DNA of 64,000 bases from Serratia proteamaculans (GTDB lineage: Bacteria > Pseudomonadota > Gammaproteobacteria > Enterobacterales > Enterobacteriaceae): contig NZ_WBKI01000008.1 of the NCBI RefSeq assembly GCF_008830365.1, positions 1 through 64,000 of the forward strand. The letters are read 5' to 3'. How positions within the stretch are numbered: the stretch's first letter is position 1; every line of letters begins with the position of its first letter. Positions 56,573 to 64,000 of this stretch are shown here, piece by piece. The position numbers and the translations under genes are program-made. The notes under the pieces are model-generated. The model was not told the DNA's origin. It searched no databases and worked only from the letters and a program-made list of their open reading frames with translations.

Positions 56573-57514
56573 TTATAACCGCGCTAAAATGCCCTTCACA
56601 ATCTGCACGTCCTGAATCGCCAGCCCGGTCAGATCGGCCAGGGTGATTTGCTGAGGGTCGCTGCGCACTTTTATCCCCTGAGCCAATGCGGCACCCAGTT
56701 CGACGATCGGCGTCGATTTAAGCAAACCCTGCCGGTAAGCAGTGGCGATCTCACCAAACTCGGTACATTGTGCCAAAGAATCCACCAACAGCACATCCGC
56801 CCTGGCCACCAGATCGGCTGCCAGCTCTTGCTTACCCTGTCCGTCTGCGCCGACCGCGGTGATGTGGGTACCGGGCTGGATATCCGCCGCCTGCAGAATG
56901 GGTTCGCGACTCGGAGTGGTGGTGACAATCAAGCGGCAGTGCGCCGCCAGTTCCACCGCATCCTGGGTGATCTGCACCCGGAAACCTTCTGCTTCGGCAT
57001 CGCGCCGGTAGGCTTGCAAAGCCACGTCGTTGCGACCCCATACCCAAACCTCACGGCAGGCGGTCTGGGGTTTTAACTGTTGCAACTGCAACCGGGCCTG
57101 CATGCCGCAGCCGACGATGCCAATCGCCGGGATCTCCTCCGGAGCGCAGAGTTCGGCGGCAATTCGCCCGGCCAGCGCGGTGCGTAACGCGGTTAGCCAA
57201 CCTTCGTCCAGCAACAGTGCCTGCGGCTCACCGGTTTGCGCCGAGAAGGCCATCATCAGCCCCTGATTACTGGCTAACCCTTGCGCCGGATTACGGTAAA
57301 AGCCGGAAGAGACCTTGACGACAAATTGCTCGTCGCCTTCCAGCCAGGCCGATTTAATGCAGCTGTCACCAGCCGCCTGTTCAAACAGAAAATGCTGTAC
57401 CGGAGGCTGTTGCACCTGTTGCTGTGAATAGGCAATAAAACCCTGTTTGAGCAACAAGGTGACGGCATCTGTATTGAAAGCGTCAAGGATCTGCCGTTTG
57501 TTAATGATTTTCAT
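56573..57514 (-). CDS. Ornithine cyclodeaminase/mu-crystallin-family dehydrogenase
   Basis: 313 residues from the ATG at 57514 (a TTG two codons earlier is possible). Rossmann motif GIVGCGMQARLQLQQL, N-terminal active-site region VKVSSGFYRNPAQGL with the catalytic lysine, and TPSREPILQ. Family members include ornithine cyclodeaminase, ketimine and iminosuccinate reductases and the arginine dehydrogenase DauB. Its start overlaps the end of the PLP enzyme gene by 14 bases, so the two act together. Exact substrate unknown; an imino-acid reductase role fits the context. Confidence 0.8.
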   Translation of the reverse strand: MKIINKRQILDAFNTDAVTLLLKQGFIAYSQQQVQQPPVQHFLFEQAAGDSCIKSAWLEGDEQFVVKVSSGFYRNPAQGLASNQGLMMAFSAQTGEPQALLLDEGWLTALRTALAGRIAAELCAPEEIPAIGIVGCGMQARLQLQQLKPQTACREVWVWGRNDVALQAYRRDAEAEGFRVQITQDAVELAAHCRLIVTTTPSREPILQAADIQPGTHITAVGADGQGKQELAADLVARADVLLVDSLAQCTEFGEIATAYRQGLLKSTPIVELGAALAQGIKVRSDPQQITLADLTGLAIQDVQIVKGILARL

Positions 57515-58469
57515 CGGCAATGGCCTTGAGGTATTTCTCCAGTACGATGTTTTTCCCGCACAGTACCACCGCCACTTTTTTTCCCTGGAATTCCGCTGCC
57601 AGTTTGATGGCGGCGGCTAAGGCCACCCCGGCGGCACCTTCGATGATCCAGCGATCGCTGGCGGCTATCTGACGCATGGCCTGTTTGATTTCCGCTTCAC
57701 TGACCAATATTTTGCGATTGATCACCTGCTGACACAGCGGGAAGGTGATGGCACCCGGTTCAACGCCGCCGGCAGTGCCATCAGACAGGGTGTCCTGCTC
57801 TTCTACCGGGTAAATATGACCGGCCTGCAGTGCGCTATACATGCTGGTGGCATTTTCCGGCCAGCAGGCAATAAGCTGGGTTTTCGGCGACAATTGCTGC
57901 AAAACGGTGCCAATTCCTGAGATATAACCCCCGCCGCCCACGGCGACGAATACCGCATCTAAATCCGCTTGCTGCTCCACCAACTCCATGCCGCAGGTAC
58001 CCTGACCGGCAATCACCTGTGGGTCGTTATAGGGGGAAATATAGACCTTGCCCTGTTCAGCGGCGGCCTTTTCTCCCGCCTGTTCGGCATTCAGCGCGTC
58101 ACCCGGTACCAGCTCGACCTTGCCACCCAGTGCACGGATGGTCTCGAGTTTGATCGCGGCCGCTGTCTCCGGGGCATACACCGTCACGCTGACGCCCATC
58201 AATTTTCCTGCCAGCGCGACGGCTTGGCCGTGATTGCCGGTCGAGGCAGCGATCACTCCGCGACTGCGCTGTGACTCACTCAGCAGCCGCAGTTTGTTGC
58301 TGGCGCCGCGAAACTTGAAAGAGCCGGTATGTTGCAGATGGTCGCATTTCAGATACAGCTCGCAGCCCAACTGCTGTGACAGCAGCACGCTGCGTTCCAG
58401 CGGGGTCACGCGAACCTGCGGGCGCAATTGCTGATGGGCGGTAACAATCGCGTCAAATAGCTGACTCAT
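57501..58469 (-). CDS. PLP-dependent threonine/hydroxyaspartate dehydratase-like enzyme
   Basis: 322 residues, fold-type II. The PLP lysine is in GSFKFRGASNK, with the phosphate loop GGGGYISGIG and substrate loop STGNHGQAVA. There is no C-terminal ACT regulatory domain, so it is of the catabolic serine/threonine dehydratase, hydroxyaspartate dehydratase (BhcB) or EutB type. The ATG overlaps the upstream regulator stop by 4 bases, and it overlaps the cyclodeaminase-family gene at its end. Confidence 0.82.
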   Translation of the reverse strand: MSQLFDAIVTAHQQLRPQVRVTPLERSVLLSQQLGCELYLKCDHLQHTGSFKFRGASNKLRLLSESQRSRGVIAASTGNHGQAVALAGKLMGVSVTVYAPETAAAIKLETIRALGGKVELVPGDALNAEQAGEKAAAEQGKVYISPYNDPQVIAGQGTCGMELVEQQADLDAVFVAVGGGGYISGIGTVLQQLSPKTQLIACWPENATSMYSALQAGHIYPVEEQDTLSDGTAGGVEPGAITFPLCQQVINRKILVSEAEIKQAMRQIAASDRWIIEGAAGVALAAAIKLAAEFQGKKVAVVLCGKNIVLEKYLKAIADENH

Positions 58470-59071
58470 ACAGACTCCTTGATATTTTTCAGATAGTTGT
58501 AGACGGTAGCGCGGCCTATTCCAAGGATTTTGGCGACGTAGCCGGCGGCATTTTTTCCTTTGAAGGCCCCCTGGTGATACAGAGCCTCCACCATTGCCCG
58601 CCGGCCCGCGCTGTTAAGCGTGTTGAGCGTCTGCTGGCGTTGTTGCAACCATTGGTGAATAAAGGTGTTGATGCGTTCCTGCCAGTCGTCCTGGAACAGC
58701 ACGTCCGGCTGTGGTTGCAGGGCATTACCGCCAAGAAAGACTTCCAGCGCGGCTTTGGCGCTTTCCAGCACGGTGATATCAAGATTGATGCACATCAGAC
58801 CAATAGGGTCGCCATTATCATCGCGCAATACTGCGCTGATAGAGCGCAGTTGACTGCCATCCCAATTGCGCTTCAGATAGGGGCCGATCACCTGCAAACC
58901 GCGATCGTCCTGTAGTTCGCTCAGGTTGGAGTCTTCGCCCAGCTCACGCTGCGATCGGTTATTGCTGATGTAAACCAGCTTCTGGCTGGCAAGATCGTGA
59001 AGTGCCACTTCGGCGTAAGGGGAGAACAACAACGTAATGGCATCGGCGATGGCGTGGTAGCGGTTCAGCAT
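58466..59071 (-). CDS. YheO/DauR-like regulator (PAS domain plus helix-turn-helix)
   Basis: 201 residues. An N-terminal YheO-like PAS domain (about 1-115; LHDLASQKLVYISNN, IGPYLKRNWDGSQLRSISAVLRDDNG) and a C-terminal helix-turn-helix (about 165-198; AAGYVAKILGIGRATVYNYLK). The family includes DauR, repressor of D-arginine catabolism. First gene of a three-gene overlapping operon; it probably senses the substrate of the two enzymes behind it. Confidence 0.82.
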   Translation of the reverse strand: MLNRYHAIADAITLLFSPYAEVALHDLASQKLVYISNNRSQRELGEDSNLSELQDDRGLQVIGPYLKRNWDGSQLRSISAVLRDDNGDPIGLMCINLDITVLESAKAALEVFLGGNALQPQPDVLFQDDWQERINTFIHQWLQQRQQTLNTLNSAGRRAMVEALYHQGAFKGKNAAGYVAKILGIGRATVYNYLKNIKESV

Positions 59072-59150
59072 GGCGATCTTTTTTTGGATTTAAAAATCCA
59101 ATTTAGAATTTATTTTCTAATTTGTAAATCACTAAGCTTCCCGATTCGGT

Positions 59151-59330
59151 GTTTTTTTTGATCAATCTTGTATTTTTGGTAACGGTTTTGCCTCCATCAC
59201 CGGGTCGCTGGTGTCATCGCTGGCACCGACCCGGTTGATCGGTTTGACCGGCGGGGTGTTTAACTTTGTCGGTGGGCTGGGGGGGATCACGGTTCCGCTG
59301 GTGGTGGGTGATGTGAAACGCGTCTGCTGA
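59151..59330 (+). pseudogene. Relic of an MFS transporter (C-terminal fragment)
   Basis: In the 305-base gap upstream of the regulator, one plus-strand frame without a start reads [30 protein letters not shown] and [11 protein letters not shown], then a stop at 59328-59330. This matches the penultimate helices of anion:cation-symporter MFS proteins (GudP/ExuT-like, whose motif is GLxGGVFNxxGNxxxIxTPxVIG). Everything before is lost and the end is truncated. It suggests that a transporter gene once stood next to this operon. The stretch 59072-59150 is AT-rich and should hold the operon promoter. Confidence 0.75.
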
Positions 59331-59376
59331 TCCGGTAAGATGGCGGCTCAGTGCCAGCATGAGCAGGGGAGCCGCC

Positions 59377-60657
59377 ATGAGCCATCGGGAAAAACAGCTG
59401 ACTTTTGATCCACGTGGACATCAGTTAACCAATATTAACGTCTGGACGCCGGACAGCCAGTGGCTGGCTTATGACGTACGCCCGAGCGGCGCTTCTTTCA
59501 CCGGCCTGAGCATCGAACGGGTGAACGTTGACAGTGGGATGGTGGAAGTGGTGTATCGCGCTCAGCACGGTGCCCACGTGGGCGTGGTGACCGTCAGCCC
59601 TGATGCACCGGCGCGCTATGCCTTTATTCACGGCCCAGAGCATCCTGATAGCGTTTGGCATTACGATTTTCACCATCGTCGCGGGGTGATCGTCAGCGAA
59701 CCGGATCGCGAACTGGCCATTACCCTCGATGCGATGGATATCACCGCACCTTATACCCCAGGCGCCCTGCGCGGCGGCACGCACGTTCACGTGTTTAGTC
59801 CGGACGGCAGTCGCCTGAGCTTTACCTACAATGACCACGTGATGCATGAGCTGGACCCGGCGCAGGATTTGCGAAACGTTGGGGTGGCCGTACCGTTACA
59901 GGGTGTGAATCCCCCCAAGCAGCATCCGCGTGAATATGATGGCAGCCATTACTGCGTGCTGGTCAGCGAGACTACGCCGCAGCCGCAACCGGGCAGTGAC
60001 CAAATTAATCGAGCTTACGAAGAGGGCTGGGTCGGCCAACATGGCTATATTCGGCCAGACGGACGGCAGCAGCGCTGGGCGCTGGCGTTTATCGGCGATA
60101 CGATTTCCAGCAGCGGTGAAACGTTACCCGAGGTTTTCATTGTTGATTTGCCGCAGGATGACGCCGATTACGCCAAAGCCGGTGCCCGTCCGTTGCAAGG
60201 CACCGCCACCCATTTACCTGCGCCTCCGTTGGGGGTACGTCAACGTCGGCTGACCTTTACCGGCCGGCGGCGTTATCCCGGCGTGGTGACCACTCCCCGT
60301 CACTGGCTGCGCAGCTCACCCGACGGCAGTATGATCGCCTGCCTGATGAAGGATGACACGGGAGTGGTGCAACTGTGGACGCTTTCACCCAATGGCGGTG
60401 AACCGCACCAGGTCACCCGCGGTGAGCAAGGGATCCAGTCGGCATTCAGTTGGCATCCGCAGGGGGGCCGGATTGCACTGGTGTGTGATAACAGCCTGAT
60501 GTTGTGTGAGGTGTCCAGCGGACGGATGCAGCGTTTGACGCAACGTACTGCACTGCCGCCATCGGGGGATGCGATTGTGTTCTCGCCGGACGGCAGCAAA
60601 GTGGCGTTTATGCGTGAAATCGACGGATTCAGCCAGATTTTTGTGGCCGAGGTGTGA
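59377..60657 (+). CDS. yidR: Beta-propeller protein YidR (DUF3748)
   Basis: 426 residues from the ATG at 59377 (GGGGAG upstream). TolB-like blades recur: VWTPDSQWLAYDVRP, HVFSPDGSRLSFTYND, SSPDGSMIACLMKD and FSPDGSKVAFMREIDG. No signal peptide, so cytosolic. Function unknown; E. coli yidR likewise lies near yidQ and ibpA. Named by similarity and synteny. Confidence 0.85.
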   Translation: MSHREKQLTFDPRGHQLTNINVWTPDSQWLAYDVRPSGASFTGLSIERVNVDSGMVEVVYRAQHGAHVGVVTVSPDAPARYAFIHGPEHPDSVWHYDFHHRRGVIVSEPDRELAITLDAMDITAPYTPGALRGGTHVHVFSPDGSRLSFTYNDHVMHELDPAQDLRNVGVAVPLQGVNPPKQHPREYDGSHYCVLVSETTPQPQPGSDQINRAYEEGWVGQHGYIRPDGRQQRWALAFIGDTISSSGETLPEVFIVDLPQDDADYAKAGARPLQGTATHLPAPPLGVRQRRLTFTGRRRYPGVVTTPRHWLRSSPDGSMIACLMKDDTGVVQLWTLSPNGGEPHQVTRGEQGIQSAFSWHPQGGRIALVCDNSLMLCEVSSGRMQRLTQRTALPPSGDAIVFSPDGSKVAFMREIDGFSQIFVAEV

Positions 60658-60661
60658 GCTA

Positions 60662-60682
60662 ATGCGGGTACATGGCCCGCAT
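60662..60682. terminator. Hairpin between convergent yidR and yidQ
   Basis: Seven-base arms ATGCGGG (60662-60668) and CCCGCAT (60676-60682) just after yidR and beyond the yidQ stop; weak T tract. Possible shared terminator. Confidence 0.5.
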
Positions 60683-60691
60683 CAAACTATT

Positions 60692-61036
60692 TTACTGCGG
60701 CGTGGCCGCGGCGGCATGAGCAGGGTCGCCGCTGGCGGCCAGGTTCTGCTCTTCACCGCGCAAGATGCGTGCTTTCGGTGAGTCTGCGGTGCCGTCACTG
60801 CCGGAGCGCATGTAGTCGTAAGGTAGTAATACGGTGTCCATCACCGCCGAGAATGGCAGGTCCAACGCGACCAGCGGCATCATTGCCCAACTGGTGTTGT
60901 CGTCCTTCAGAACATCCATGCTGGCACGGGTGCCGGGATAGTAGCCCTGATTCGGGCCGGTGTGACTCATCACACTGGAGCAGCCGTTGCTCGCTAACAG
61001 CATGCAACTGGTTGCAATCACTCTTATCGTTTTCAT
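60692..61036 (-). CDS. yidQ: YidQ/YceK-family outer-membrane lipoprotein
   Basis: 114 residues. Signal peptide with a lipobox-like SNGC-S (Cys19), then SSVMSHTGPNQGYYPGTRAS and PFSAVMDTVLLPYDYMR, the DUF1375 landmarks. The residue at -3 of the lipobox is Ser, not Leu, slightly off consensus. Function unknown. Divergent from ibpA. Confidence 0.82.
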   Translation of the reverse strand: MKTIRVIATSCMLLASNGCSSVMSHTGPNQGYYPGTRASMDVLKDDNTSWAMMPLVALDLPFSAVMDTVLLPYDYMRSGSDGTADSPKARILRGEEQNLAASGDPAHAAAATPQ

Positions 61037-61198
61037 TTTCCATCCTGCAGGGTGCTGTTCCCCAAAATCTGCTGATCTATAACATCTTGTGGATGTTTTA
61101 AAAGGAGCAAGAGTCCGCTCTGTGGCGGCCGTCTCAGTTTATTGTAAGGGATAAAAAAACTTTCGCCGCACTGATTATCATTTTTTTGCTCGTCCGCG

Positions 61199-61226
61199 CT
61201 TGAAATGGTGAAAGCAACCCCCATTT
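61199..61226 (+). promoter_or_regulatory. Sigma-32 heat-shock promoter of ibpAB
   Basis: CTTGAAA (61199-61205), a 13-base spacer and CCCCATTT (61219-61226) match the RpoH consensus nearly perfectly. It lies within the 303-base yidQ-ibpA gap and gives an ibpA leader of about 105 bases. Confidence 0.88.
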
Positions 61227-61309
61227 TCTTATCAGATGTAAATTAAGAATTCGCCGTAAGGGAATTCTGATTATTTAGTCTGTCCCAATGGGAAGGCTTA
61301 ATTATTAAA

Positions 61310-61339
61310 CCTCGCTGAAGTGCCTTAGGAGGCTGTTTT
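61310..61339 (+). promoter_or_regulatory. ROSE-type RNA thermometer of ibpA
   Basis: CCTCGCT (61310-61316) can pair with the Shine-Dalgarno AGGAGG (61327-61332), leaving G61314 bulged, which is the defining ROSE arrangement. Heat would melt this weak helix and free the ribosome-binding site before the ATG at 61340. Upstream leader sequence (61237-61305) can form the supporting hairpins (for example GGAATTC-region repeats). Confidence 0.75.
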
Positions 61340-61753
61340 ATGCGTAATTTTGATCTCTCTCCGCTCTACCGTTCCGCGATTGGCTTTGACCGTTTGTTTA
61401 ATGCGTTGGAGGCGGGCCAGAGTCAGGGGAATGGCGGTTATCCCCCTTATAATGTTGAGCTGGTGGATGAAAATCATTACCGCATCACCATCGCGGTGGC
61501 CGGTTTTGCCGAGCAAGAGCTGGAAATTACCGCTCAGGATAACCTGCTGATAGTACGGGGCGCCCATAATAACGAACCGGCGGAAAGAACCTACTTATAT
61601 CAAGGTATTGCCGAACGCAACTTTGAACGTAAATTCCAGTTGGCCGAACATATCCAAATTAAAGGCGCCAAATTGGAAAACGGTCTGTTGTATATCGATA
61701 TGGAACGTATCGTGCCGGAAACATTAAAACCGCGCCGGATCGAAATTAAATAA
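61340..61753 (+). CDS. ibpA: Small heat-shock protein IbpA
   Basis: 137 residues (same as E. coli). Alpha-crystallin domain about 35-125, with [23 protein letters not shown] at its start and [12 protein letters not shown]; the C-terminal anchoring motif is RRIEIK. It coats heat-denatured proteins for DnaK/ClpB. Controlled by sigma-32 and the leader thermometer. Confidence 0.95.
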   Translation: MRNFDLSPLYRSAIGFDRLFNALEAGQSQGNGGYPPYNVELVDENHYRITIAVAGFAEQELEITAQDNLLIVRGAHNNEPAERTYLYQGIAERNFERKFQLAEHIQIKGAKLENGLLYIDMERIVPETLKPRRIEIK

Positions 61754-61835
61754 TGCCTATTTCATCGGCGGAACGAACCGCCGGTGCAATGAATGTTAGT
61801 CAACTTGCCTGCCGTCAGGGGGCGATTTAAACATC

Positions 61836-61863
61836 ATCTCGCTTCATAGAAGGAGTTAATACT
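61836..61863 (+). promoter_or_regulatory. ROSE-type RNA thermometer of ibpB
   Basis: TCTCGCTTC (61837-61845) and GAAGGAG (61849-61855) form a hairpin with loop ATA in which G61841 is bulged opposite the Shine-Dalgarno, the same design as in the ibpA leader. It lies in the 110-base ibpA-ibpB gap. Confidence 0.78.
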
Positions 61864-62292
61864 ATGCGCAATTACGACTTATCCCCGCTGCTGCGTCAGT
61901 GGATCGGTTTTGACAAGCTGGCCAGTTCAATGGGCGGCCAGGAGCCGCAAGGGTTCCCGCCTTACAACATCGAGAAAAGCGACGATAACCACTACCGCAT
62001 TTCTCTGGCGCTGGCCGGGTTCAAACAAAGCGAGCTGGATATTGAAGTTGAAGGTCCGCGCCTGACCGTGCGTGGCAAGCCGACGCCAACGGAAAAACAG
62101 GTGGAATATCTGCACCAGGGGTTGGTGTGTAAAGAGTTCACCCTGACCTTCACGCTGGCTGAGCATCTGCAGGTGTCCGAAGCTCAGTTTGAAAACGGCC
62201 TGCTGCATATTGATCTGGTGCGTCAGGTACCGGAAGCCCTGCAGCCACAGCGGATTGCCATCGGCACCACGCCAGGGCTGGAAGCCAAATAA
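61864..62292 (+). CDS. ibpB: Small heat-shock protein IbpB
   Basis: 142 residues (same as E. coli). N-terminal [18 protein letters not shown], alpha-crystallin domain with [23 protein letters not shown] and [13 protein letters not shown]-terminal RIAIG anchor. It partners IbpA to keep aggregates refoldable. A paralogue of the preceding gene. Confidence 0.95.
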   Translation: MRNYDLSPLLRQWIGFDKLASSMGGQEPQGFPPYNIEKSDDNHYRISLALAGFKQSELDIEVEGPRLTVRGKPTPTEKQVEYLHQGLVCKEFTLTFTLAEHLQVSEAQFENGLLHIDLVRQVPEALQPQRIAIGTTPGLEAK

Positions 62293-62317
62293 TCGACTGA
62301 GAAATAGTTAAATTTTC

Positions 62318-62343
62318 AGGGGAAGTCCTAACGGGCTTCCCCT
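62318..62343 (+). terminator. Terminator of ibpAB
   Basis: Arms AGGGGAAG (62318-62325) and CTTCCCCT (62336-62343) with inner pairs, followed by TTGCTTT. Confidence 0.75.
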
Positions 62344-62457
62344 TTGCTTTCTGTGGCACAAGCCACAGTCACCCTTTCCCGCTTATGCCAAAATCCCTGT
62401 TAATTATGCGCCTTTAACCGCAAAGCGGTTGTTAAACTTCTGGCAAGGATGTGACCT

Positions 62458-64000
62458 ATGAGCGAAATCGCCCTGACCGTCAGCATGTTGGCGTTGGTGG
62501 CCGTTCTCGGGCTGTGGATGGGTAACTGGAAGATCTATGGGGTGGGACTGGGCATCGGTGGGGTGCTGTTCGGTGGCATTATCGTTGGGCATTTCGCCCA
62601 GAGTTGGCAGCTCAATCTTAACGGCGACATGTTGCACTTCATCCAGGAGTTCGGCCTGATCCTGTTCGTTTACACCATTGGTATTCAGGTCGGTCCGGGT
62701 TTCTTCTCTTCATTGCGGGTCTCCGGACTAAGGCTCAACGGTTTCGCCATTTTACTGGTGTTGGTTGGCGGGGTCGTTGCTGCAGTGGTTCACAAGCTGT
62801 TTGCCGTGCCGCTACCGATCATTCTGGGCGTATTCTCCGGGGCGGTCACCAATACACCCGCGCTCGGCGCCGGGCAGCAAATTCTTACCGATTTGGGGTC
62901 TGACCCGGCCCTGGTCGATCGCATGGGCATGGGCTACGCCATGGCTTATCCGTTTGGCATCTGCGGCATTCTGCTGGTGATGTGGCTGATACGCCTGTTT
63001 TTCCGCATTAATATCGAGCGGGAGGCGCAGGCGTTTGAAAGTAGCCTGGGAAACCAGCGCGAACTGCTGCACACCATGAACGTGGCTGTGTGTAACCCCA
63101 ATCTGCAGGGAATGGCGATCAAAAATGTGCCGTTGTTGAACGGTGAGGACATCATATGTTCGCGGCTGAAACGCGGCGATTTGCTGATGGTGCCGGCCCC
63201 ACTTGAGAAGCTGGAACTGGGCGACTATCTGCATCTGGTGGGCAAGCGCGAAAGCCTGGAAAATGCCCGGCTGGTGATTGGCGAGGAGGTCGACGTTTCG
63301 CTGTCAACGCGCGGTACAGAGCTGCAGGTGGTGAGAGCGGTGGTGACCAATGAAAAGGTGTTGGGCAGTAAAATCCGCGATCTGAACCTGAAGCAAAAAT
63401 ACGACGTGGTGATCTCGCGCCTCAACCGTTCCGGCGTCGAGCTGGTGGCCGGCAGTAATGTGACGCTGCAATTTGGTGACATTCTCAATCTGGTGGGCCG
63501 ACCTGAATCGATCGAGGCGGTGGCAGCGATTGTCGGCAACGCCCAACAGAAGCTACAACAGGTGCAGATGCTACCGGTGTTTATCGGTATCGGTCTGGGC
63601 GTGCTGCTGGGGTCGGTGCCGCTGTTTATTCCGGGTTTCCCGGCGGCATTGCGTCTGGGGCTGGCCGGTGGCCCACTGGTGGCGGCGCTGATCCTTGGGC
63701 GTATCGGCAGCATCGGCAAGCTGTACTGGTTTATGCCGCCCAGTGCCAATCTGGCGCTGCGTGAACTGGGGATCGTGTTGTTTCTGGCGGTGGTCGGGTT
63801 GAAGTCGGGCGGCAACTTTGTCGATACGCTGATTAACGGTGAAGGGTTAGCCTGGATTGGCTATGGTGCGCTGATTACCGCTATCCCACTGCTCAGCGTG
63901 GGCATACTGGCACGGATGGTGGGCAAGATGAACTACCTGACGCTGTCCGGCATGCTGGCAGGGTCGATGACCGATCCACCGGCACTGGCCTTCGCTAACG
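62458..64000 (+). CDS. yidE: Aspartate:alanine-antiporter-family transporter YidE (runs off window end)
   Basis: 514 codons are visible from the ATG at 62458 (AAGGATG upstream); E. coli YidE has about 553, so some 39 residues lie beyond the window. Two membrane blocks (about 1-165 and 365-514) flank two RCK-C/TrkA-C regulatory domains (around [12 protein letters not shown] and [11 protein letters not shown]). Landmarks are [33 protein letters not shown] and [11 protein letters not shown]. Substrate unknown. It follows ibpB, as in E. coli. Confidence 0.93.
   Translation, partial: MSEIALTVSMLALVAVLGLWMGNWKIYGVGLGIGGVLFGGIIVGHFAQSWQLNLNGDMLHFIQEFGLILFVYTIGIQVGPGFFSSLRVSGLRLNGFAILLVLVGGVVAAVVHKLFAVPLPIILGVFSGAVTNTPALGAGQQILTDLGSDPALVDRMGMGYAMAYPFGICGILLVMWLIRLFFRINIEREAQAFESSLGNQRELLHTMNVAVCNPNLQGMAIKNVPLLNGEDIICSRLKRGDLLMVPAPLEKLELGDYLHLVGKRESLENARLVIGEEVDVSLSTRGTELQVVRAVVTNEKVLGSKIRDLNLKQKYDVVISRLNRSGVELVAGSNVTLQFGDILNLVGRPESIEAVAAIVGNAQQKLQQVQMLPVFIGIGLGVLLGSVPLFIPGFPAALRLGLAGGPLVAALILGRIGSIGKLYWFMPPSANLALRELGIVLFLAVVGLKSGGNFVDTLINGEGLAWIGYGALITAIPLLSVGILARMVGKMNYLTLSGMLAGSMTDPPALAFAN

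Overview
The window is a replication-origin region from a gammaproteobacterium of the order Enterobacterales, most likely Serratia or a close relative. Gene order and protein sequences follow the Escherichia coli oriC neighbourhood closely (rrn promoter, yieP, hsrA, rbs, kup, ravA-viaA, asnA, asnC, mioC, oriC, mnmG, rsmG, atp, glmUS, pst-phoU; then yieH to mnmE, yidC, yidD, rnpA, rpmH, dnaA, dnaN, recF, gyrB, yidA, yidR, yidQ, ibpAB, yidE). Many E. coli insertions such as bgl and tna are missing, and the dispersed repeats are of a type I recall from Serratia and Yersinia. The genus is an inference from memory, not a search result.

Layout. 1-216: divergent rRNA P1 promoter (reading out of the window) and the yieP leader. 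217-10260: GntR regulator yieP, drug exporter hsrA, then on the minus strand the ribose operon rbsDACBKR with two RbsR operators, and the potassium transporter kup. 10544-14514: MoxR-VWA pair ravA-viaA and asparagine synthetase asnA. 14670-16051: asnC, mioC and oriC, with five DnaA boxes, three AT-rich 13-mers and about 13 GATC sites. 16052-18698: mnmG and rsmG. 19339-26260: the complete nine-gene ATP synthase operon. 26557-30037: glmU and glmS, making UDP-GlcNAc precursors. 30244-34925: PhoB-controlled pstSCAB-phoU.

35094-44668 is the accessory part. It holds an amino-acid ABC importer with no ATPase gene, the yieH phosphatase, adenine permease adeP, a secreted alpha/beta-hydrolase-like protein that appears to have lost its nucleophile, quinone reductase chrR, the degenerate phosphopantetheinyl transferase-like yieE, an isolated IucD-type siderophore N-hydroxylase, and a metallo-beta-lactamase-fold hydrolase. 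44824-48669 is mnmE-yidC-yidD-rnpA-rpmH on the minus strand. 49352-55469 is dnaA-dnaN-recF-gyrB on the plus strand; the gap between these blocks is rich in GATC sites and has DnaA boxes. 55712-64000: yidA, a minus-strand three-gene catabolic-looking operon (YheO/DauR-like regulator, PLP dehydratase, ornithine-cyclodeaminase family) beside a relic of an MFS transporter, then yidR, yidQ, the heat-shock pair ibpA-ibpB with sigma-32 promoter and ROSE-type RNA thermometers, and yidE running off the end.

Most of the window is core machinery, and I did not find a convincing wholly new system. The best leads are the imperfect-palindrome repeat family with compensatory changes (99-bp copies after glmU and gyrB, and a short derivative between dnaN and recF), the orphan siderophore hydroxylase with degenerate neighbours, the ATPase-less importer, the iminosuccinate/hydroxyaspartate-like operon with its transporter relic, and the double RbsR operator.
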